A stretch of 64,000 bases of DNA from NCBI GenBank assembly GCA_910577405.1, contig CAJTMG010000015.1, forward strand, positions 11,829-75,828, given 5' to 3'. The notes under the pieces are model-generated. The model made no database searches. It worked only from the letters and a program-made list of their open reading frames with translations, and was not told the DNA's origin. The stretch comes from an uncultured Oscillibacter sp. (GTDB lineage: Bacteria; Bacillota; Clostridia; Oscillospirales; Oscillospiraceae). Numbering within the stretch: position 1 is the stretch's first letter; each line of letters starts with the position of its first letter. Positions 48,335 through 57,933 of this stretch are shown here, piece after piece. Both the position numbers and the translations under genes were made by a program.

Positions 48335-48805
48335 TTACAACAGATGGATGACCCCCATTGTCACTGCCGTAGTGATGGCCGCTGCCGCCAGAAGCCCCGC
48401 GAAAATTGCAGGCATCGCATGGCCGATACGGATATTCAGCACTGAAGCCACCAGCGCGCCCGTCCAGGCTCCCGTTCCGGGCAGTGGGATGCCTACCAGG
48501 ACAGCAAGGCCCAGCAGTCGATATTTCCGCACCAGACGGCCTTTCAGATGGGCCCGGCGCTCCAGCCAATCGATTTTCGGCCCGAAAAACGGCGTGTGCC
48601 GCAGCCAGTCCGCAACCCGGCGGGCCAGCAGGATAATCAGCGGCGCCGGGGCCAGATTCCCTGCAATCGCGGCGGCACAGGCAACGGCAGGGTGCAGTCC
48701 GGCGGCTATCCCCATGGGTATCGCGCCCCGCAGCTCCAGTACCGGCACCATGGCTACGCCAAAGGTCATCAGCAGTTTCCCTATCATCGTCTCTAAAAAT
48801 GGCAT
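48335..48805 (-). CDS. Small multi-drug export family membrane protein
   Basis: The 156-residue protein has four hydrophobic segments and the family-type start with VPVLELRGAIPMGIAAGL, followed by LGLAVLVGIPLPGTGAWTGA. This matches the COG2426 / Sm_multidrug_ex family, whose transport substrate is not firmly known. The ATG at 48805 with GAGGAGAGCA upstream is used; the earlier start at 48823 covers that site. It precedes the lipoprotein pair by ten bases. Confidence 0.8.
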   Translation of the reverse strand: MPFLETMIGKLLMTFGVAMVPVLELRGAIPMGIAAGLHPAVACAAAIAGNLAPAPLIILLARRVADWLRHTPFFGPKIDWLERRAHLKGRLVRKYRLLGLAVLVGIPLPGTGAWTGALVASVLNIRIGHAMPAIFAGLLAAAAITTAVTMGVIHLL

Positions 48806-48847
48806 TGCTCTCCTCCATAACAATCCGTAAACGGTGCTATGGATAGT

Positions 48848-49663
48848 TTACTCCAGGTTAAGCCTTCTTTTCAAGAAGAAAGTAGTAATTCCATAAAAAA
48901 TTGCGCCGTAGATCACCGTCCCGGCAATCAGCATCAGCATTCCCACGTGTACGGCCACAATCGGCGTGGGACTCCAGCGGTTCATGAACCGGAAGAAGCC
49001 GAATCTATCCGCCGACACGAAAAACGCGCCTGTCGCAAACTGCATCACAAACTGAATGGCAAAGAAGCATCCGACGGACGTAAGGAGCTTGTGATTCGCA
49101 AAGCTGTGGCCTACTGCAAGGGCCGCGTAAAACTGAAGGGAAAACGCCGCCATTGCCAGGAAGATCAGGGCAATCCCCTCAATCAGAACCACCACGCCGT
49201 TCACCGCCTCTCCTGCGTTCAGCTTCAGGAAGCCATGCAGAAGTTTCAGCAGCTCGTTAAAAAACTCCGAAAGAAAGCCCACGTCGTAGGCCACCACCAT
49301 AGCGGAAATAATAATCGCCAGAATCGTCAGAATAAACCAGACCGTGGAGACAATCAGCTTCGCCCAGATGTGCTGATGGATTGATACAGGCAAAGTCATC
49401 ATCAGGTAGCCCTCGTCCTGCAAAAGATTCTTGTAAAACCTCTGAATCATCAGCAGAAACGCCAGCAGACAGGCTCCCGCAATGGCAAACCCAAAGGCCA
49501 TCACCACCAGCACCGCCAGCGTGTCCAGAATCCAATAGCTGCTCCCTATCAGACCCCGGCCGCTGATGTTTGCTCCTACCGCCGTCACCAGAAGAATCAG
49601 GTACATGGGCAGCATAACCCGTCCCGTGGCCCGGAATTCGTGTTTTACCAGTTTTCTCAGCAT
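48848..49663 (-). CDS. ABC transporter permease, 271 residues
   Basis: Six hydrophobic segments are seen (for instance MLPMYLILLVTAVGANISG, AFGFAIAGACLLAFLLMI, LTILAIIISAMVVAYDVGF). It overlaps the ATP-binding gene by seven bases and is the last gene of a GntR-ABC-permease operon. Exporters of this YtrA-like arrangement respond to wall stress or small peptides. The substrate cannot be told. Confidence 0.8.
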   Translation of the reverse strand: MLRKLVKHEFRATGRVMLPMYLILLVTAVGANISGRGLIGSSYWILDTLAVLVVMAFGFAIAGACLLAFLLMIQRFYKNLLQDEGYLMMTLPVSIHQHIWAKLIVSTVWFILTILAIIISAMVVAYDVGFLSEFFNELLKLLHGFLKLNAGEAVNGVVVLIEGIALIFLAMAAFSLQFYAALAVGHSFANHKLLTSVGCFFAIQFVMQFATGAFFVSADRFGFFRFMNRWSPTPIVAVHVGMLMLIAGTVIYGAIFYGITTFFLKRRLNLE

Positions 49664-50352
49664 TTGAATACCTCCCGGAACAGGGCGTCCACGCTCATAC
49701 CCTTTTCCTCCCGGATTTCATCCACGGAGGATTGCAGCACAACCTGGCCCTGATTGATAAAAATAACATCGTCCAGCACCTTCTCCACGTCGGCGATCAG
49801 ATGGGTGGAGAGAATCACCGCAGCGTCAGGATTGTAGTTCCCGATAATCGTGGAGAGAATATAATCCCGGGTCGCAGGGTCCACGCCGCCGATGGGCTCA
49901 TCCAGAAGGTACAGTCTCGCGGCGCGGCTCATGACCATAATCAACTGGACTTTCTCCCGAGTACCCTTAGACATTTGCCGGATGGACTGTCTGGGCTGAA
50001 TATTCAGGTGCTCCAGCATCTCTATTGCGGCGTCCCGGCGGAAATCTGCGTAAAAATCGCCGTAGAAGTCCAGAAGCTGCACCGCCGTCATCCAAGTAGG
50101 TATGGCGGTCCGCTCCGGGAGATAGCTGACCTGCGCCCTGCTCTCCCGTCCCGGCGCGAAACCGCAGACGCTGATATAGCCCGCCTCCGGTGTCAGAAGC
50201 CCGTTGGCTACCTTAATCAGCGTTGTCTTTCCGCTTCCATTGGGCCCCAGCAGACCCACAATCCGTCCCGGTTCTACTGTCAGGCTGACACGGTCCAGGG
50301 CCGGAATCCGTCCGTAAACCTTGCACAGCTCTTTACATTCCAGTACCGGCAT
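49657..50352 (-). CDS. ABC transporter ATP-binding protein, 231 residues
   Basis: Walker A is GPNGSGKTTLIKV, the signature region RQMSKGTREKVQL and Walker B LYLLDEPIGGVDP, followed by STHLIADVE with the switch His. It powers the permease encoded downstream. Its start at 50352 lies 20 bases inside the end of the GntR gene, with GGAGGAGAAGG upstream. Confidence 0.9.
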   Translation of the reverse strand: MPVLECKELCKVYGRIPALDRVSLTVEPGRIVGLLGPNGSGKTTLIKVANGLLTPEAGYISVCGFAPGRESRAQVSYLPERTAIPTWMTAVQLLDFYGDFYADFRRDAAIEMLEHLNIQPRQSIRQMSKGTREKVQLIMVMSRAARLYLLDEPIGGVDPATRDYILSTIIGNYNPDAAVILSTHLIADVEKVLDDVIFINQGQVVLQSSVDEIREEKGMSVDALFREVFKC

Positions 50353-50722
50353 ATTCCTTCTCCTCCTCCAACTCCTGCCGCAGCAGGGCTATGATTTCTT
50401 CACGCTGGAATCCCAAACGCAGCATTGCCTCCAGAAACGTTTTGATGTGCCGCTCTGCAAGGCTCCGTTTTGCCCGGCGGATCATCTCCTTGTCCTCTGT
50501 GACAAACCTTCCCGCAGTCCGCTGGCTGTATACCAATCCGTCCCGCTCCAGCTCTGCAAGGGCCCGCTGCATCGTGTTGGGATTCACCCCCGCCTCCGTA
50601 GCCAGGTCCCGCACCGACGGAAGACGCTCCCCAGGCGGAAACACTCCTGCCACGATGCCTACCTTGATCTGCTGAATCAACTGCGTATAGATGGGCGCGT
50701 CATTGGAAAACTCCCATCTCAT
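50333..50722 (-). CDS. GntR family regulator (YtrA type)
   Basis: The 129-residue protein has the GntR winged helix with IYTQLIQQIKVGIVAGVFPP, GERLPSVRDLATEAGVNPNT and MQRALAELERDGLVYSQRTA and only a short C-terminal tail, as in YtrA regulators. It is first in the operon with the ABC exporter and probably represses it. A palindrome GTACTTAATAC lies at the promoter. AAGGAGGTGCAGCC precedes the ATG at 50722. Confidence 0.9.
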   Translation of the reverse strand: MRWEFSNDAPIYTQLIQQIKVGIVAGVFPPGERLPSVRDLATEAGVNPNTMQRALAELERDGLVYSQRTAGRFVTEDKEMIRRAKRSLAERHIKTFLEAMLRLGFQREEIIALLRQELEEEKEYAGTGM

Positions 50723-50753
50723 GGCTGCACCTCCTTGTGTTCCGTTGTCTTAG

Positions 50754-50790
50754 GTACTTAATACAATAGCATAAATTTCAGATTTGTCAA
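50754..50790 (-). promoter_or_regulatory. Promoter and operator of the GntR-ABC operon
   Basis: On the minus strand TTGACA (50790-50785), 16 bases and TATTGT (50768-50763) form the promoter. The palindrome GTACTTAATAC (50754-50764) overlaps the -10 end and is the likely site for the operon's own regulator. Confidence 0.6.
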
Positions 50791-50811
50791 GAGCTTTTCA
50801 AAAATTTCCCC

Positions 50812-50862
50812 AAAAAAACAGGAGTCAGGAACCGTCAAAGCAGTCCCCAACTCCCAATATAC
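50812..50862 (-). terminator. Weak terminator after the Sel1 gene
   Basis: On the minus strand GGGAGT pairs with ACTCC across an imperfect inner stem, followed by TGTTTTTTTGGGG. Confidence 0.45.
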
Positions 50863-50920
50863 AGGAATCCGTCGCAATCAGAACTCGCTGAAAAACGAAA
50901 ATTCCGAATTCCTCATTCAA

Positions 50921-53380
50921 TCAGCGGTCCTTTTTGCCGAAGAGTCCACGGAGAAAGCCGCCCTTTTCGGATTTGCCGGAGGTCTTGCCCTTGTTGGTTT
51001 TGGGAAGAACCTTTCCTTTGTCAGGCTTCACGTTCTTTCCCTCAAAATTCAGGCTCTTCTTATCCTCCGGCAGCGTCCCCAATTCCAGTCGCTTTACGGC
51101 TTCCACGGCCTCCTTGTATTCCTGCTCCGCCGCCTGCCGGTACAGATGCAGGGCACGGTCCAGATCCTTCTCTACGCCCTTGCCGTTCTCAAAGCACCAT
51201 CCCAGCAGATACTGTGCCCGCGGCATTCCCTGCTCCGCCGCCTGCGTATACCACCGCACCGCCTTCTCCCAGCTCTGCGGCACGCCTTCGCCGACCTCGT
51301 ACAGGTAGCCCAGGTTGCACGCGCCTGTCCGGTCCCCCTGCTCCGCTGCACGGCGATACCAATCCGCGGCGGCTTCAATGTCCTGTTCCACGCCTCTGCC
51401 GGATTCCAGGCAGTAACCGTAATTGCACTGCGCACGGGGATAGCCCTTCTCTGCCGACTTGCGATACCATTCCGCCGCAAGCGTCAGGTTCTTCTCTACG
51501 CCCCGGCCCTCATCGTACATATAGGCAAGGTTGCACTGTCCCACGACATCGCCCTTCTCTGCGGCTTTCCGGTACAGCTCCGCCGCCTTTTCCAGGTCTT
51601 CCTCCACGCCCTCGCCAAACTCGTAGCAAATGCCCAGATTGCAGAACGCGCGGGGATATCCGGTTTCCGCGGCTTTCTGGTACCATTCCACGGCGGCCTG
51701 CAAGTCCTTCTCTACGCCGTCGCCATTCTTATAGGAAACGCCCAGGCAGAACATCCCGCGAGGGTCGCCCTGCTCCGCCGCCTTGCTGTACCAATGGAAC
51801 GCCCGGGTCGGGTTCTCCTCTACGCCCTTGCCGCACTGATAGCACCAAGCCAGATTGCACTGCGCGCGGGGGAAGCCTTGCTGTGCCGCGGCGCTGTACC
51901 ACTTCACAGCCATCTCCCAGCTCTGCTCCACGCCCCGGCCCGATTCGTACATAAAGCCAAGGTTGCACTGTCCCGGCACGTTGCCCATCTCCGCCGCCTT
52001 CTGATAGAGTTCTACAGCCTTCTTGTAATCCTGCGGCACGCCCTCGCCACGCTCGTAGCACACGCCCAGGTCACAGGTAGCAGGCGCGGAACCGGCATCC
52101 GCCGCGCGCTGATACCATTTAGCAGCTTCCTCCGCGTCTGCTTCCACGCCAATGCCATAATCATACGCCCGCGCCACGCTGAACAGACCCCGGGGATCGC
52201 CCTGCTCCGCCGCCTTCCGATACCACTTGTAGGATTCCTTCAGATCCTTCTGCACGCCCTTGCCGTACTCGTAGCACCACGCCAGATTGCACTGCGCACG
52301 GGGCAAATCTCCCTTTGCTGCCTTCCGATACCAGTCTGCGGCCAGCTCCCAGCTCTGGGGCACTCCCTCGCCGGTTTCGTACATATAACCAAGACAGCAC
52401 GCACCGTCCTCATCGTCCTGCTCCGCCGCTTTCCGATACCACGCGGCGGCTTCCTCCTTGTTTACCGGCACGCCGCGGCCCCGCTCGTAGCAAAGCCCCA
52501 TGCAAAGCTGGCCGCGGGGATATTCCTGGTCCGCCGCTTCCCGGTACAGCTTTACCGCCATAGAATAGTCACGCTTGACGCCCTCGCCATGCTCGTAGCA
52601 CCACGCCAGATTGCACAGCGCACGGGGATACCCCTTCTCCGCAGCCTGACGATACCATTTCACTGCTTCCTCCCAGCTCTGTTCCACGCCCCGGCCAGCC
52701 TCGTAGCAGAAGCCCAGGCAGCACATCCCCGGCACGTTTCCGCGTTCAGAAGCAGAGGTATACCATTTAATTGCCTGTTCCAGGTCCTCCTCCACGCCCG
52801 AGCCAAACTCATAGCACCGGCCCAGCTCCGTCATCGCGCCAGGATAACCCAGTTCCGCGGCAGAGCGATACCATTTTGCCGCCAACTCATCATTTTGTTC
52901 CACACCGGCGCCTCTGCGGTACGCTTCCGCCAGGAGAAACTGCGCTCGGGGAAAACCCTCCTCCGCGCCCTTCAGGAAACACTTCAGCGCCTTGTCAAAA
53001 TCCCGCTCCACGCCGATGCCGTATGTAAAGCAGTACCCCAGATTCGTCAGCGCCGGCATATACTCCTTATCCGCCGCCTGCATATAGAGCATCACCGCCT
53101 GTTTCGGGTCCGCTTCCACGCCGATGCCCGCTTCAAAGCACCAGCCCAGATTCGTGATGCCCAAGGAGTCGCCCATAGCCGCGGCCTGCTGGTAACACGC
53201 CAGGGCGTCCAGCTCCCGTTTCTCATCCACTGCCTGATTTCCAAGGCTTACCCAGTCACCCGCGGTCAGCTCCTCTTCCGTCAGCGCCGTGAAAAACGTT
53301 CCCCCGCAGCGAGGGCATACATCCGGCTCCTCCTCTGCTATAAAGCCGCAGTCCGGATTCTCACAACGATAATAGTCCAT
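50921..53380 (-). CDS. Sel1-repeat protein with zinc ribbon
   Basis: The 819-residue protein starts with a small zinc ribbon (YRCENPDCGF, then VCPRCGGTFF). About twenty Sel1-type repeats of 36 residues follow (for example AKWYRSAAELGYPGAMTELG, then RCYEFGSGVEEDLEQAIKWY), and it ends in a basic Lys/Gly-rich tail. Sel1 repeats form a curved helical solenoid that binds proteins. It lacks a signal peptide, so it should be cytoplasmic. Partner and role are unknown. GAGGTAAAGAAGA precedes the start at 53380. Confidence 0.9.
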   Translation of the reverse strand: MDYYRCENPDCGFIAEEEPDVCPRCGGTFFTALTEEELTAGDWVSLGNQAVDEKRELDALACYQQAAAMGDSLGITNLGWCFEAGIGVEADPKQAVMLYMQAADKEYMPALTNLGYCFTYGIGVERDFDKALKCFLKGAEEGFPRAQFLLAEAYRRGAGVEQNDELAAKWYRSAAELGYPGAMTELGRCYEFGSGVEEDLEQAIKWYTSASERGNVPGMCCLGFCYEAGRGVEQSWEEAVKWYRQAAEKGYPRALCNLAWCYEHGEGVKRDYSMAVKLYREAADQEYPRGQLCMGLCYERGRGVPVNKEEAAAWYRKAAEQDDEDGACCLGYMYETGEGVPQSWELAADWYRKAAKGDLPRAQCNLAWCYEYGKGVQKDLKESYKWYRKAAEQGDPRGLFSVARAYDYGIGVEADAEEAAKWYQRAADAGSAPATCDLGVCYERGEGVPQDYKKAVELYQKAAEMGNVPGQCNLGFMYESGRGVEQSWEMAVKWYSAAAQQGFPRAQCNLAWCYQCGKGVEENPTRAFHWYSKAAEQGDPRGMFCLGVSYKNGDGVEKDLQAAVEWYQKAAETGYPRAFCNLGICYEFGEGVEEDLEKAAELYRKAAEKGDVVGQCNLAYMYDEGRGVEKNLTLAAEWYRKSAEKGYPRAQCNYGYCLESGRGVEQDIEAAADWYRRAAEQGDRTGACNLGYLYEVGEGVPQSWEKAVRWYTQAAEQGMPRAQYLLGWCFENGKGVEKDLDRALHLYRQAAEQEYKEAVEAVKRLELGTLPEDKKSLNFEGKNVKPDKGKVLPKTNKGKTSGKSEKGGFLRGLFGKKDR

Positions 53381-53393
53381 TCTTCTTTACCTC

Positions 53394-54266
53394 CTATGCT
53401 TCGCCTCCGCCGCTGTCTGCCGCGAACGCGTTATATACTTCTGTAAACATATGGGCCTGTCCATGGCTCTTATAACCCGGAAATGTGTCCAGCTGTACGC
53501 CGTGGATTGCCCGGAACATACTCTTCTCTATATTCGGATTGGTCTTCTTCAACGTCCGTAGAAGGACCTTCATCTCCTGCCGCTTGCTCTCGCCGATACC
53601 GTCCCCGGAGGCGTCCCGGGCTTCCGTGAACCGGCAGGCGCATTGCAGAAACCGCAGTTGATTGTAGTTCTTCCAGGCGATGATTGCGTCTTCGTGTACG
53701 CAGTACAGGGGACGGATCAGCTCCATGCCGGGGAAATTCTTACTCCGGAGCTTCGGCGGCATGGCCTGTAACTGGGAGCCGTAGAACAGCCCCAGCAGCG
53801 TTGTCTCCAGCACATCGCTGTAATGATGCCCCAAAGCAATCTTGTTGCAGCCCAGCTCCCGCGCCTTGGCATACAGACAGCCCCGACGCATCCGGGCGCA
53901 GAGATAGCAGGGATTTTTGTCCACCTGTACCGTCACGTCAAAAATATCGCTCTCAAATATGGTCACCGGTATCCCCAGCGCCGCCGCATTTTCCTCCAGC
54001 AGCCGCCGGTTCGCCGAATTGTAGCCCGGGTCCATTACCAAAAATGTCAGCGCAAAGGGCCGGTCCGTATGCCGCAAAAGCTCCTGCATCAGCTTTGCCA
54101 ATACCATCGAGTCCTTGCCGCCGGAGACGCATACCGCTATGTGGTCACCGGCTGATACCAGCTCGTACCGCTGTACCGCCGCTATAAACGGATTCCACAG
54201 CGTCTTCCGGTAGGTCTTAATCAAGCTCCGTTCCGCCGTCTCCTGAAATGTCAGTTCCCTTGCCAT
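53394..54266 (-). CDS. TtcA-like tRNA-modifying PP-loop enzyme
   Basis: The 290-residue protein has the PP-loop ATP-pyrophosphatase motif SGGKDSMVLA near residue 45, CYLCARMRRG as a Cys pair and LGHHYSDVLETTLLGLFYGS. These fit the TtcA / TtuA superfamily that thiolates tRNA, with an iron-sulfur cluster bound by the Cys residues. The exact tRNA position is not known for this subgroup. The ATG at 54266 has GAGGAGACGTGCTG upstream; the 66 codons before it lie in the region after cls. Confidence 0.85.
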   Translation of the reverse strand: MARELTFQETAERSLIKTYRKTLWNPFIAAVQRYELVSAGDHIAVCVSGGKDSMVLAKLMQELLRHTDRPFALTFLVMDPGYNSANRRLLEENAAALGIPVTIFESDIFDVTVQVDKNPCYLCARMRRGCLYAKARELGCNKIALGHHYSDVLETTLLGLFYGSQLQAMPPKLRSKNFPGMELIRPLYCVHEDAIIAWKNYNQLRFLQCACRFTEARDASGDGIGESKRQEMKVLLRTLKKTNPNIEKSMFRAIHGVQLDTFPGYKSHGQAHMFTEVYNAFAADSGGGEA

Positions 54267-54298
54267 CAGCACGTCTCCTCTCTCTTTCGCGCCCGCGC

Positions 54299-55867
54299 TC
54301 AGAGCCAGATGGCCCCCAGGCGGAAAATGGAGGCGCACACTCTTCTGTACCAGGGGCGGCCCTCCCAGTCCTCCATGGTGTACAGCCGGCTTTGGGCGAT
54401 AATCCCATCCATATCCTCCAGAAGCTCTTCTACTACCGGCATATGATACAACAGAACGCCACATTCGTAATGCAGCTGAAAAGTCCGGTAATCCATGTTG
54501 GTGCTGCCGATCAGCGCGGTTTCCCGGTCGGCCATGACGCTCTTGCCATGAAGAAAGCCGGGGGAGTATTTGTAAATCTTCACGCCGTGGGACAGCAGCT
54601 CGCCCCAGTACGTCTCCGCTACCATATAGGTAAACTTATGATGGTCCGGTATCCCGGGAATGCAGAGGCGCACGTCCACCCCCGCGTCCGCCGCAATACA
54701 GAGGGCCTTCTGCATGGATTCCTCTACGGCGTAATAAGGCGTGGTGATATAGAGCATTTTCTTTGCGGAGGAAATCAATTGCAGATAGGTTTCCTCAATA
54801 GGGTTATCAGGATTATTCAGCGGGCCGTCGGTAAAGGGCTGGCAGAATCCCTCGCAGGGCGGCTCCTCATGACGGGGGCGGTAGTAGTCGTCCTCGTTGG
54901 CAAAAGTCCCTCCCATCATTTTCCACATCTGCATAAACTGCGTGGCAAAGCCCCAGACGCCTTCACCCTGAATCCGCACCGCGCTGTCCTTCCAATGGCC
55001 AAAGCGCTCTATCAGGTTGGCGTACTCGTCAGCGATGTTGATCCCCCCGGTATACGCATACTGCCCATCAATCACGGCAATCTTCCGATGATCCCGGTAG
55101 TTGAAATAAATACGGCTGACGTAGCGGTGAACGGGGTTGAAATCCTTGATCTCAATGCCGGCCTTCTGTATCTCCTGGAGCATCCCGCCGGTCATACGGG
55201 TCAGGTTGCCGAAGTCGTCAAAGGTGATATAGACCTCCACCCCGGCGGCGGCGCGCTGTTTCAGGACTTCAAAAATCCGGTCCCAGAGCTGTCCCTCCGC
55301 CAAAATATAGTACTCCAGGAAGATATAGATTTCCGCCTGTTCCAGATGGGCAATCAGGTCCTCAAAAAACTCCGCGCCCTCCGGAAAATACTGTGCGCCG
55401 GTATTCTTGTACAGCAGGAAGCCTCGTTTTTGCAGATACGCGGCCAGGCGTCCCCAGGCAGGCGAACGGCGCCGGAGAGCGGACAGGTTTCCCTCGCTCT
55501 CCCGCCTCTGACCTTCCCGATGGGGCGCCGGCGTGACTCTCCGCAGGCTGAGCTGTTTTGCCTGATGGGTCCCGCCCCAGAGACAGAACAGAATCATCCC
55601 CGAGACCGGCAGGGCCAGAAGCAGGCACATCCAAACCAGCTTATACGTCGGGCTGCCCGGCCGCTGGTAGACCCGGATGGCAAAAACTGCGCCGATCAGC
55701 TCCAGAAGCGCATAGATCAGGCTGGCAGATTCGAACAGGAAATGTGTCAGCAGCAGTGTGGTTACTATCTGCGCAATTACTGTCAGGGCGCACATAGACA
55801 GGCTGGTGAAGGCAGAGATATTTCGTTCTGTCAGTTCTTCCTGTAAATGCTGGTTGTTCTTTCGCAT
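54299..55867 (-). CDS. cls: Cardiolipin synthase
   Basis: The 522-residue phospholipase D family enzyme joins two phosphatidylglycerols into cardiolipin at the membrane. Two N-terminal membrane segments (IAQIVTTLLLTHFLF, LVWMCLLLALPVSGMILFC) precede two HKD motifs, HRKIAVIDGQYAYTGGIN and HGKSVMADRETALIGSTN. It is 32 bases upstream of the TtcA-like gene and in the same orientation. The start at 55867 has GAAAGGTGAGGGTAGA upstream. Confidence 0.93.
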   Translation of the reverse strand: MRKNNQHLQEELTERNISAFTSLSMCALTVIAQIVTTLLLTHFLFESASLIYALLELIGAVFAIRVYQRPGSPTYKLVWMCLLLALPVSGMILFCLWGGTHQAKQLSLRRVTPAPHREGQRRESEGNLSALRRRSPAWGRLAAYLQKRGFLLYKNTGAQYFPEGAEFFEDLIAHLEQAEIYIFLEYYILAEGQLWDRIFEVLKQRAAAGVEVYITFDDFGNLTRMTGGMLQEIQKAGIEIKDFNPVHRYVSRIYFNYRDHRKIAVIDGQYAYTGGINIADEYANLIERFGHWKDSAVRIQGEGVWGFATQFMQMWKMMGGTFANEDDYYRPRHEEPPCEGFCQPFTDGPLNNPDNPIEETYLQLISSAKKMLYITTPYYAVEESMQKALCIAADAGVDVRLCIPGIPDHHKFTYMVAETYWGELLSHGVKIYKYSPGFLHGKSVMADRETALIGSTNMDYRTFQLHYECGVLLYHMPVVEELLEDMDGIIAQSRLYTMEDWEGRPWYRRVCASIFRLGAIWL

Positions 55868-56011
55868 TCTACCCTCACCTTTCTCCCCTCTCAGGCGTAA
55901 TCCTTATTATACCGAATTCTTCCCTACTCTTCAACAGAAATTTTTGTAAAGAAATTAAAAACAAATCCGGGCGGGGAAGGAACCCTCTTCTCTCCATCCC
56001 CGCCTGGTCTG

Positions 56012-57460
56012 TTATTCACTCTCCCGAAGCAGCGTCTGCTTGATGTCCCAGAGCTTCTGGCTGAGGTCCACGTAGTAGGTATGGGGATTTTCGAAGCGCT
56101 TCACCTCGTCCCACAGCGTGTCCACCTGCTCCAGGCAATACGCTTGGATCTCCTTCAGGTCAGGCTGCTGATAGACCAGCTCCCCGTTCCGGAAAACAGG
56201 CGTCTGGAGTTCCCGGACCTTGAAATCGGTAAAAGTCTTCCGTTTCCAGGTAGCCCGGGGGTCAAAGAGCTCCAGGGACCGTTCCTCGTCTACCCGCTCA
56301 TCCCAGACCGTGATATAATCCGCCTCCGCCTTGCCGGTGGCCTTGTCGAAAATCCGGTATACCCGCTTGTAATGGGGATTGGTAATCTTGTCCACGTTCT
56401 CGCTGATTTTAATCTTGGGGCATACCCTGCCCTCCGCGTCCTCTACGGCCACCAGCTTATACACGCCTCCGAAGACCGGCTGGCTGCTGGCTGTAATCAT
56501 CCGCTCGCCCACGCCGAAGAGGTCCACCTTTGCGCCCTGAAGCAGAAGGTCCCGGATAATATACTCGTCCAGAGAGTTGGAGGCGGAAATTCTGCACTCT
56601 GTCCAGCCTGCGTCGTCCAGCATTTTCCGGGCTTTTCGGGTCAGATACGCGATGTCGCCGGAGTCCAGCCGGATGCCGCACTTTTTGATCCCCCGGGGTT
56701 TCAGCACTTCGTCAAAGGCCCGGATCGCGTCAGGAACGCCGGATTTCAGCGTGTTGTAGGTGTCTACCAGAAGGGTTGCGTTATTGGGGTACAGCTCGCA
56801 ATAAGTTTTGAAAGCTTCATACTGAGTATCGAACATCTGCACCCACGCATGGGCCATGGTTCCCCCAGCCGGGACGCCGAAAAGCTGGTCGGAAATGGTG
56901 CAGGCCGTCCCTGCGCAGCCGCCGATATAAGCCGCCCGCGCTCCCGTGATGGCGCCGTCCGTACCCTGGGCCCGTCGGGAACCGAATTCCAGCACCGTCC
57001 TGCCCTCCGCCGCCCGGACGATGCGGTTTGCTTTGGTGGCGATCAGACTCTGATGGTTGATGGCCAGCAGCGTAAACGTCTCGATCAGCTGGGCCTGAAT
57101 TGCCGGCGCGCGGACTGTTACCACCGGCTCCTGGGGGAAAATGGGCGTGCCCTCCGGAATGGCCCAGATGTCGCCTGTGAATCGGAACTCCTTCAGGTAG
57201 GACAGGAAGTCCTCGCTGAACAGGCCCCGGCCCCGGAGGTACGCAATGTCTTCCTCGTCAAAGTGCAGATTCTGGATATACTCAATCAGCTGGCCCAGCC
57301 CTGCGCAGATGGCGAAGCCTCCCTTATCCGGCACACTGCGGAAGAATACGTCGAAATAGGTAATCTCATCATTCAGTCCGGCCTGATAATATCCGTTGCC
57401 CATGGTCAGCTCGTAGAAGTCGCACAGCATGGTCATGTTCAGTTTCTTTTCGGTGTTCAT
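56012..57460 (-). CDS. pncB: Nicotinate phosphoribosyltransferase
   Basis: The 482-residue enzyme turns nicotinate and PRPP into nicotinate mononucleotide in NAD salvage. The start MTMLCDFYELTMGNGYYQ, then FEFGSRRAQGTDGA-like EFGSRRAQGTDGAITGARAA, and GIRLDSGDIAYLTRKAR are family landmarks. No other NAD gene is nearby. GAAAAGAGGCGTTTTCAA precedes the ATG at 57460. Confidence 0.95.
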   Translation of the reverse strand: MNTEKKLNMTMLCDFYELTMGNGYYQAGLNDEITYFDVFFRSVPDKGGFAICAGLGQLIEYIQNLHFDEEDIAYLRGRGLFSEDFLSYLKEFRFTGDIWAIPEGTPIFPQEPVVTVRAPAIQAQLIETFTLLAINHQSLIATKANRIVRAAEGRTVLEFGSRRAQGTDGAITGARAAYIGGCAGTACTISDQLFGVPAGGTMAHAWVQMFDTQYEAFKTYCELYPNNATLLVDTYNTLKSGVPDAIRAFDEVLKPRGIKKCGIRLDSGDIAYLTRKARKMLDDAGWTECRISASNSLDEYIIRDLLLQGAKVDLFGVGERMITASSQPVFGGVYKLVAVEDAEGRVCPKIKISENVDKITNPHYKRVYRIFDKATGKAEADYITVWDERVDEERSLELFDPRATWKRKTFTDFKVRELQTPVFRNGELVYQQPDLKEIQAYCLEQVDTLWDEVKRFENPHTYYVDLSQKLWDIKQTLLRESE

Positions 57461-57819
57461 TTGAAAACGCCTCTTTTCGTTTCAGTTCCTTTGATTATAC
57501 GCACGCCGGCTAAAAAATGCAATCATTATTTCAAAATTACTGTCATTTTCTGCCGCATTTTTACTAAGGTCCCCTGTGAAATTTTGTCCCGGCAATATCT
57601 CGCGGCTTGAGAAAAGCGATTTGTACCATCAGCCTGCTTTCGCGTATAGTATGGCTCCCGGAGACTCCTTGGATGCAGACGCCTTCCCCTCCTTGCTGCT
57701 CCATACAGAACTCCTTCCCCAGCCGCCGATTCTCATGGAAATAAATGCCATCCGGAAACGCATGGACCTCAGCCGTCTCCCACGTTTTTCTTGCGCGGGA
57801 CAAAAAAGCGGAAGTCCTC
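57461..57819. other. Intergenic stretch without clear gene
   Basis: Short open frames on both strands lack ribosome binding sites and look non-coding. I see no RNA or repeat. It separates pncB from the ABC importer operon. Confidence 0.5.
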
Positions 57820-57848
57820 TTGAAACTGGTGGTCTCCTATGTTATAAT
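57820..57848 (+). promoter_or_regulatory. Promoter of the CUT2-type importer operon
   Basis: TTGAAA (57820-57825) and TATAAT (57843-57848) are exactly 17 bases apart, 85 bases upstream of the first gene. Confidence 0.75.
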
Positions 57849-57933
57849 GCAATCCAAACCTGTGGGTATTGCGGTGAAAATTGTATATGATTACCTGTAC
57901 CGGCTCCGAAACTGCGAGAAAGGTGGAATGGGT

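Noticed and set aside
51146..53446. 766-codon plus-strand frame opposite the Sel1 gene
   Set aside because: Its apparent repeats simply mirror the Sel1 repeats on the other strand.
57576..57890. 104-codon plus-strand frame before the importer operon
   Set aside because: It has no ribosome binding site, an unlikely composition and contains the operon promoter.
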